Source: Phycisphaeraceae bacterium (lineage in GTDB: Bacteria; Planctomycetota; Phycisphaerae; Phycisphaerales; UBA1924). Taken from it: a stretch of DNA of 20,316 bases. The notes under the pieces are model-generated. The model searched no databases. It was not told the origin of the DNA and saw nothing but the letters and a program-made list of their open reading frames with translations. The stretch spans positions 1 to 20,316 of the forward strand of contig WUAJ01000021.1 in NCBI GenBank assembly GCA_009827215.1, read 5' to 3'. Positions 15,796 to 20,316 of the stretch are shown piece after piece (the stretch's first letter is position 1; each line of letters starts with the position of its first letter). The position numbers were made by a program, and so were the translations under genes.

Positions 15796-16110
15796 GAAGA
15801 CAGCGTAGGTCTGAGGGACACAGAACAAGGCTCAATAGGATCATTCAGACACGGGAATGCGTGATTTGAGCACATTGAGCGGGATTCGGGGCGCTCAATC
15901 AAACAAGGCTGAGCATAAGGAAACGGTGTCGCGTTATCGGACATTCCTCGGTTGAATGATGGTGGGTGGACTTGACAAATGCTCAGATCGCGCGTTCCGT
16001 GTCGGCTCAGGCTATCTATATATATAGATCGCGATCTGGCTGAACTTGGTTGGAGAAGCGGGTCCTGATTTGAGCAATCTGTGAGCAGATAGTCCCAACG
16101 AGAGGCGTTC
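15796..16110. promoter_or_regulatory. Divergent astB-topA intergenic region with TTGAGC motif cluster
   Basis: The 315 nt hold no credible gene. TTGAGC occurs on the plus strand at 15866-15871, 15875-15880 and 16070-16075, and as GCTCAA at 15830-15835 and 15893-15898. Two of these form a perfect 8-bp inverted repeat, ATTGAGCG (15874-15881) / CGCTCAAT (15892-15899). TGATTTGAGCA is repeated exactly at 15862-15872 and 16066-16076. A TTGACA lies at 15972-15977 but has no -10 box at proper distance. An AT palindrome at 16014-16029 may provide the melting region for topA transcription. A GAGAGG ribosome site sits just before topA. Confidence 0.6.
16014..16036. repeat. 16-bp AT palindrome with overlapping GATCGCGATC upstream of topA
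   Basis: ATCTATATATATAGAT (16014-16029) is a perfect palindrome and overlaps a second one, GATCGCGATC (16027-16036). The alternating TA core is unusual in this moderately GC-rich sequence. It lies 81 nt before the topA start codon and includes several possible -10 hexamers. Confidence 0.65.
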
Positions 16111-18963
16111 ATGGCCAAGAAGACGGCATCTAAGAAGACGATCAAGAAAGCCGCGAAAAAGACGGCGAAGAAGACGACCAAGAAGACCACGAAAAAGGTC
16201 TCCAAGGCGGCTTCGAAAAAGACCACCAAAAAGGCGGCGGGTCGGAAGTTCGGAAGCAACTACAAAGCTGGCGCTGCAAAGGGCAAGTCCCTCGTGATCG
16301 TGGAATCTCCTGCGAAAGCGAAGACGATTAACAAATACCTTGGTGATGAGTATGTCGTACTCGCATCGGTGGGGCATGTACGCGATCTTCCATCCAAAAA
16401 CCCGAAGGGTGTCAAGGATCCAGTTCCCGGCGTGAAGCTCGACAAGCGATTCCAGCCGAGTTATGAAGTGCTCAGCGGCAAGGAGCAGGTGGTCAAGGAC
16501 CTCAAACGAGCTGCGAAGGATGCGCGGTCCACTGGCGGACAAGTTTGGTTCGCGACCGACCTCGATCGCGAGGGGGAAGCGATCGCGTGGCATGTGGCGC
16601 AAGAGCTCGGAATTGATTCCAAAGAAGCGCAGCGTGTGATGTTCTCCTCGATCACCAAAGCGGAGATCGAGCGTGCGTTCCATAATCCACACGCGATCGA
16701 TGAAGAGCGTGTCAATGCGCAGCAGGCGCGAAGGATCCTGGATCGCATTGTTGGGTATCAGGTTTCGCCTCTTTTGTGGAAAAAGGTCGCGCGTGGTCTG
16801 AGCGCGGGGCGCGTGCAATCCGTCGCGGTGCGATTGGTCGTGGAGCGTGAGCGTGCGATCGAAGCGTTTGTTCCTGATGAATACTGGACAGTGACAGGGA
16901 ACTTTGCGCTCGATGCGGACCAAGCCGCGAAGCTCGGTCCGCAGTGGACCAAGTTCATCAGCGAAGTCGATGAGAAGGGCAAAGGTCCGAGCATTAAGGT
17001 GCAGAATGGCTGGCTCGCGCAGAACAACACCGTCCGCGCTCAGCTCGTCGAGTTTGATGGGAAGAAGTTTGATCCTCGGATTCTCTCGTCCAAGATTGTC
17101 CCTGAACTGGAAGTACTCACTCACGACACGATCGAGCAGCGGCGCGAAGAAGTCAATCAAGCGTTCTCCGATTCTGGATCGCACGATCTGAGCAGTGAGA
17201 TCGAGAATGTTGTTGATGCGTGTGGCTTGATAGACATCCAAAGCGAAGTCAAAGAAGACAGCGATGGTGTGGGACCAGCGCGTTGGGTGCGGAACATCTC
17301 TGGGACCTGCGACGCGAAAACGAAGTACACGATCGAGTTGATCGAGACCAAGCGGACTAGGTCGCGTGCAGCTCCGCCGTTCATCACCTCGACGATGCAG
17401 CAAGCGGCGTCGAGCCGACTCGGATTCGGCGCTCAGCGCACGATGCGAGCCGCGCAGGGGTTGTACGAAGGTGTGAACATCCCAGGCGAAGGACCAACGG
17501 GTCTGATCACCTATATGCGTACCGACTCGACACATATTGATGGTTCAGCGCTCAACGCGGTGCGTGGACACATCAAGAAAACCTACGGCGACAAGTACCT
17601 CCCTGAAAAACCCAACTTCTTCAAGACGACCAACAAGGACGCGCAGGAAGCGCACGAAGCGATCCGTCCGACGGATGTCACGCGTCATCCCGACTCGCTC
17701 CCGAGCTCGCTCAAACCTGATCAGCTCAAGCTGTACCGATTGATCTGGGAGCGATTTGTCGCGTGTCAGATGGTTCCGGCGCAGTGGGATGCGACGAGCG
17801 TCATGATCCGAGGGGGCGAGGGGAACAAGGCGCTGTTCAAAGCGAACGGGCGCACCCTCGCGTTCGATGGTCACTACCGAGTATCGGGAGTTCCGACGAG
17901 CGGCGACGAGCTCAATCTTCCCAAGCTCGAAGAGAAGCAGCCCATGTATCCGTTTGCGATCGAGCCGGCGCAGAAGTTTACTGCACCTCCGGGACGATTC
18001 TCAGAAGCGAGTCTGATCAAGACGCTCGAATCCGAGGGGATCGGTCGTCCATCAACCTACGCGAGCATTATCCAGACGATCCAGGATCGCAAGTATGTCG
18101 AGCAGATCCAACGCGCGTTCTGGGCGACGGATCTGGGGATGGTCGTGACCGACAAACTCGTCGAGGGATTCCCGATCCTGATGGATCTGGGGTACACACG
18201 CGACATGGAAGGCAAGCTCGACGCGATCGAGGATGAACACCTCGATTGGATCGAGATGCTCGAGGGCTTTTATGAGCGGTTCTCCAAAAGCTTGGAACGC
18301 GCTCACGAAGAGATGACGCACGCAAAGGCGGAGACGCGTCCGGCTCCAGAGGAATACCGATGCGAGCAGTGCGGCTCGACTCTCGTCTACCGATTCGGGA
18401 AGAACGGGCGGTTCCTCAGCTGTGCGACCTATCCCGACTGCAACTGGGCGTGTCCGTGCGATCGACAGGGTCGGCCTCAGATGGCGGAGTTTGTGGATGT
18501 GAAGTGTCCCAAGACTGGACGTCCGATGATCCGTAAGACAGGTCGATTCGGGCCGTTCCTAACGACCCCGCTCGAAGAAGGCGAGACCAACGACGACGGG
18601 ATGATCCTGAACATCGACAAAAAGGGGTATGTCAATGCGCCGAGTGTGCCTCCGCTGGAAACGGAGCTGGAGTGTCCGACTTGTCAGAGTCCGCTCAATC
18701 TCCGCAATGGAGCACGAGGACCTTGGCTCGGATGCTCGCGATTCCCGAAGTGTCGAGGACGCGGGAAGTGGACGGCGCTGGAAGAACACGAACGCGCGGA
18801 TCTGGAAGCGAAGCTCTCGAAGCACGAAGCGGCGCATCCTGTCCCGATTATCAAGCGGATGGACGGCACGCCGTTGACGGATAGCAAGGGCAAGCCTGTT
18901 GAGAACGCTCCGACTGTTGAAGAGCTTGTCTTGCTTGAAGATCCTCGCGAAGCGAAAGCTTGA
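16111..18963 (+). CDS. topA: DNA topoisomerase I (type IA) with lysine-rich N-terminal tail
   Basis: The 950-aa protein relaxes negative supercoils by a covalent 5'-phosphotyrosine. GAGAGG lies 5 nt before the ATG. Residues 1-59 are a basic tail (19 Lys in the first 41, K-K-T/A repeats). The Toprim domain begins at about 60, with E65 (IVESPAKAKTI) and the acidic cluster A-T-D150-L-D152-R-E154-G-E. The active-site Tyr is Y468 in G-L-I-T-Y-M-R-T-D-S. C-terminal zinc fingers are C751-x2-C754-x16-C771-x5-C777 and C855-x2-C858-x16-C875-x5-C881; a degenerate one lies between them, near 800-830. Compared with E. coli (Y319), the excess before the Tyr comes from the tail plus an insert at roughly 330-415. 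Lysine tails in bacterial TopA are better known at the C-terminus. The ClC gene follows after 39 nt without a terminator. Confidence 0.97.
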   Translation: MAKKTASKKTIKKAAKKTAKKTTKKTTKKVSKAASKKTTKKAAGRKFGSNYKAGAAKGKSLVIVESPAKAKTINKYLGDEYVVLASVGHVRDLPSKNPKGVKDPVPGVKLDKRFQPSYEVLSGKEQVVKDLKRAAKDARSTGGQVWFATDLDREGEAIAWHVAQELGIDSKEAQRVMFSSITKAEIERAFHNPHAIDEERVNAQQARRILDRIVGYQVSPLLWKKVARGLSAGRVQSVAVRLVVERERAIEAFVPDEYWTVTGNFALDADQAAKLGPQWTKFISEVDEKGKGPSIKVQNGWLAQNNTVRAQLVEFDGKKFDPRILSSKIVPELEVLTHDTIEQRREEVNQAFSDSGSHDLSSEIENVVDACGLIDIQSEVKEDSDGVGPARWVRNISGTCDAKTKYTIELIETKRTRSRAAPPFITSTMQQAASSRLGFGAQRTMRAAQGLYEGVNIPGEGPTGLITYMRTDSTHIDGSALNAVRGHIKKTYGDKYLPEKPNFFKTTNKDAQEAHEAIRPTDVTRHPDSLPSSLKPDQLKLYRLIWERFVACQMVPAQWDATSVMIRGGEGNKALFKANGRTLAFDGHYRVSGVPTSGDELNLPKLEEKQPMYPFAIEPAQKFTAPPGRFSEASLIKTLESEGIGRPSTYASIIQTIQDRKYVEQIQRAFWATDLGMVVTDKLVEGFPILMDLGYTRDMEGKLDAIEDEHLDWIEMLEGFYERFSKSLERAHEEMTHAKAETRPAPEEYRCEQCGSTLVYRFGKNGRFLSCATYPDCNWACPCDRQGRPQMAEFVDVKCPKTGRPMIRKTGRFGPFLTTPLEEGETNDDGMILNIDKKGYVNAPSVPPLETELECPTCQSPLNLRNGARGPWLGCSRFPKCRGRGKWTALEEHERADLEAKLSKHEAAHPVPIIKRMDGTPLTDSKGKPVENAPTVEELVLLEDPREAKA

Positions 18964-19002
18964 TTCGAAAGATTACCCAGCGAGCAGAGTCATCTGCGTA
19001 CC

Positions 19003-20316
19003 ATGTCAGCGATGAGTAGCTTGCTGATGAGCACCAACTCGAAGCAGTTTGTCCGCAAGATCGGGCGCTGGGTGCACGATCATCCGGACGGGTGGCTCAA
19101 CATCATCGGCGCGGTGATCGGTATCCTGACAGCGCTCGCAGCGATCGGGTTTGCGTGGACGCTTGAGCGTGTCGAGCATTGGACGGAACATCTTCAGGGA
19201 GAGCTGCAGGGGACTGACGGGTCCCGGCTGTGGTTGATGCCGTTGATCCCGATGGTGGGGGCGCTGGTGACTGGACTGTTGGTGTATTTCTTCGCGCGTG
19301 AAGCGGCGGGGCATGGCGTGCCTCAGGTGCTCGACGCGATCGTCCGGCGCGGCGGGATCGTCAAGAAGCGTGTGGGCTTCATCAAAGTCGTAAGCTCAAT
19401 CTGCACCGTGGGCACGGGCGGCTCGGCGGGTGCGGAAGGTCCGATCGTTCAAGCGGGGGCCGTGATCGGGTCAAGCATGGCGCAGCGGCTTGGTATTGAG
19501 CGCAAGCACATCAACACGCTCGTTGGATGCGGCGCTGCGGCGGGGATCGCGAGTATCTTCAACGCGCCGATCGCGGGGGTGTTCTTTGCGCTCGAGATCC
19601 TGCTGCGCGACTTCTCGCTCCGGACGTTCACGCCGATCGTGATGGCGTCGGTGTTTGCGACCGCGTTCACGCAGGTCGTCCTCCCGAGCGAGGACGCGAT
19701 CTTCGCGTTCGAGTTGTCGGGATATTTATTCACGCTGCTTGAACTCCCGAGTTACATGATTCTCGGATTGGTGTGCGCCGGAGCTTCGTGGATGTTTGTG
19801 GGGATGCTGCACATCGCGGAGGACGCGTTTGGGCGCGTGAATCTGCATCGGATCCTCAAGCCCGTCCTCGGAGCGCTGCTGCTGGGGATGCTTGGGATGG
19901 TCGGACAGCGTGCGTGCCACGCACTGGACACGAGCACGCTGGTGCCTGTGGATTCTCCGGTCCCGGTGTTCTTCGGGAACGGATACGCGATGATCCGCTC
20001 TCTGCTTGATCCGCTGCACTTCACGGCCGCGGACGTGACGTGGAGCGCGGTGATCACGCTCGGGTTGCTGCTGTTTGCCAAGATCGTCGCGACGAGCTGC
20101 ACGCTCGGATCGGGAGGTTCCGGAGGCGTGTTCGCGCCGTCGCTGTTCATCGGCGCGACGGTCGGCGGGACCTACGGCTTGATCCTCGACATGCTCGGAC
20201 TGATCCCGTCAGGGGGGTCTCCCGCGAGCTACGCGCTCGTCGGGATGGCGGCGGTCGTCGCCGGCGCGACCTTCGCGCCGATGACCGCGATCCTGATGCT
20301 CTTTGAGCTGACGCGC
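19003..20316 (+). CDS. ClC-family chloride channel/transporter, C-terminus off the right edge
   Basis: The frame is open from ATG 19003 to the last base (438 codons, no stop). In-frame ATGs at 19012 and 19027 are alternatives, and no Shine-Dalgarno site decides between them. ClC signatures are present: G-H-G-V-P-Q (family G-x-G-x-P-E), G-S-A-G-A-E145-G-P-I-V-Q with the external gating Glu, and G-S-G-G-S-G-G-V-F-A-P-S-L (369-381), which forms part of the anion pathway. Near the end, G-M-A-A-V-V-A-G-A-T-F-A-P-M-T-A-I is the late-helix motif. Many hydrophobic segments fit an inner-membrane dimer. By eye, the position of the inner proton Glu of E. coli ClcA (E203) seems to hold Ile, so channel or exchanger mode is open. 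Regulatory CBS domains, if any, lie outside the window. Confidence 0.93.
   Translation, partial: MSAMSSLLMSTNSKQFVRKIGRWVHDHPDGWLNIIGAVIGILTALAAIGFAWTLERVEHWTEHLQGELQGTDGSRLWLMPLIPMVGALVTGLLVYFFAREAAGHGVPQVLDAIVRRGGIVKKRVGFIKVVSSICTVGTGGSAGAEGPIVQAGAVIGSSMAQRLGIERKHINTLVGCGAAAGIASIFNAPIAGVFFALEILLRDFSLRTFTPIVMASVFATAFTQVVLPSEDAIFAFELSGYLFTLLELPSYMILGLVCAGASWMFVGMLHIAEDAFGRVNLHRILKPVLGALLLGMLGMVGQRACHALDTSTLVPVDSPVPVFFGNGYAMIRSLLDPLHFTAADVTWSAVITLGLLLFAKIVATSCTLGSGGSGGVFAPSLFIGATVGGTYGLILDMLGLIPSGGSPASYALVGMAAVVAGATFAPMTAILMLFELTR

Noticed and set aside
15802..15828. TTGTTC/TACGCT pair just ahead of astB that would give a leaderless transcript
   Set aside because: The spacer is only 15 nt and both boxes are poor; the idea fits the missing ribosome site but is not supported enough to call.
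15972..15977. TTGACA upstream of topA as a -35 box
   Set aside because: No acceptable -10 hexamer lies 15-19 nt downstream; the AT-rich stretch begins about 35 nt away.
16111..16240. Lysine-rich N-terminus as a separate histone-like gene fused by sequencing error
   Set aside because: The frame is continuous into the Toprim domain with no stop or shift, and the ribosome site is directly upstream of this start.
16012..17535. Long open frame of about 507 codons on the minus strand
   Set aside because: It lies antisense over topA, whose protein is recognisable throughout. The frame is rich in Arg and Leu with no known motif, as expected for a shadow of GC-rich coding sequence.

Overview
The window looks like a piece of a Planctomycetota chromosome, most likely class Phycisphaerae. 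The main reason is a shared C-terminal module. Four secreted proteins here end in a 55-residue double dockerin-like repeat that starts with Cys and stops at Gly/Ser-Cys-Pro. This style is known to me from Phycisphaerales (I recall 'GC-type dockerin' as the family name; that is memory, not a search). The housekeeping genes (topA, nhaA, upp, astB) fit a free-living, probably marine bacterium, but the species cannot be named from this.

Left part (1-7137, all minus strand): two adjacent giant secreted beta-strand-repeat proteins. The first runs off the left edge; the second is 875 aa. They are built from the same ~180-residue repeat in the same register. A choice-of-anchor-B type protein (758 aa) with a dockerin C-terminus follows upstream. 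Rho-independent terminators follow the second and third of these genes, and plausible promoters sit just downstream of two terminators, so the genes look monocistronic.

Middle (7323-9361): a plus-strand secreted protein or lipoprotein of unknown function, then a yeast-type cytosine deaminase. The deaminase gene converges on, and overlaps at the stop codons with, upp (uracil phosphoribosyltransferase). Together these two enzymes would convert cytosine to uracil and then to UMP.

Next (9475-12356, minus): a 437-aa dockerin-tailed secreted protein of unrecognised function and a 479-aa dockerin-tailed metzincin zinc protease. Then come nhaA (Na+/H+ antiporter, with a His/Asp/Glu-rich insert of about 65 residues in its first external loop) and an isolated astB (succinylarginine dihydrolase).

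Right end (plus): topA, with an unusual lysine-rich N-terminal tail, followed 39 nt later by a ClC-type chloride transporter that runs off the right edge. The 315-nt divergent region between astB and topA holds a cluster of TTGAGC motifs and a 16-bp AT palindrome.

I found no tRNA, rRNA, CRISPR array, insertion sequence or phage gene. No single stretch is clearly a new defence or mobile system. The most unusual elements are the co-linear repeat giants with their dockerin-tailed neighbours, the NhaA insert, the TopA tail and the cytosine salvage gene pair.
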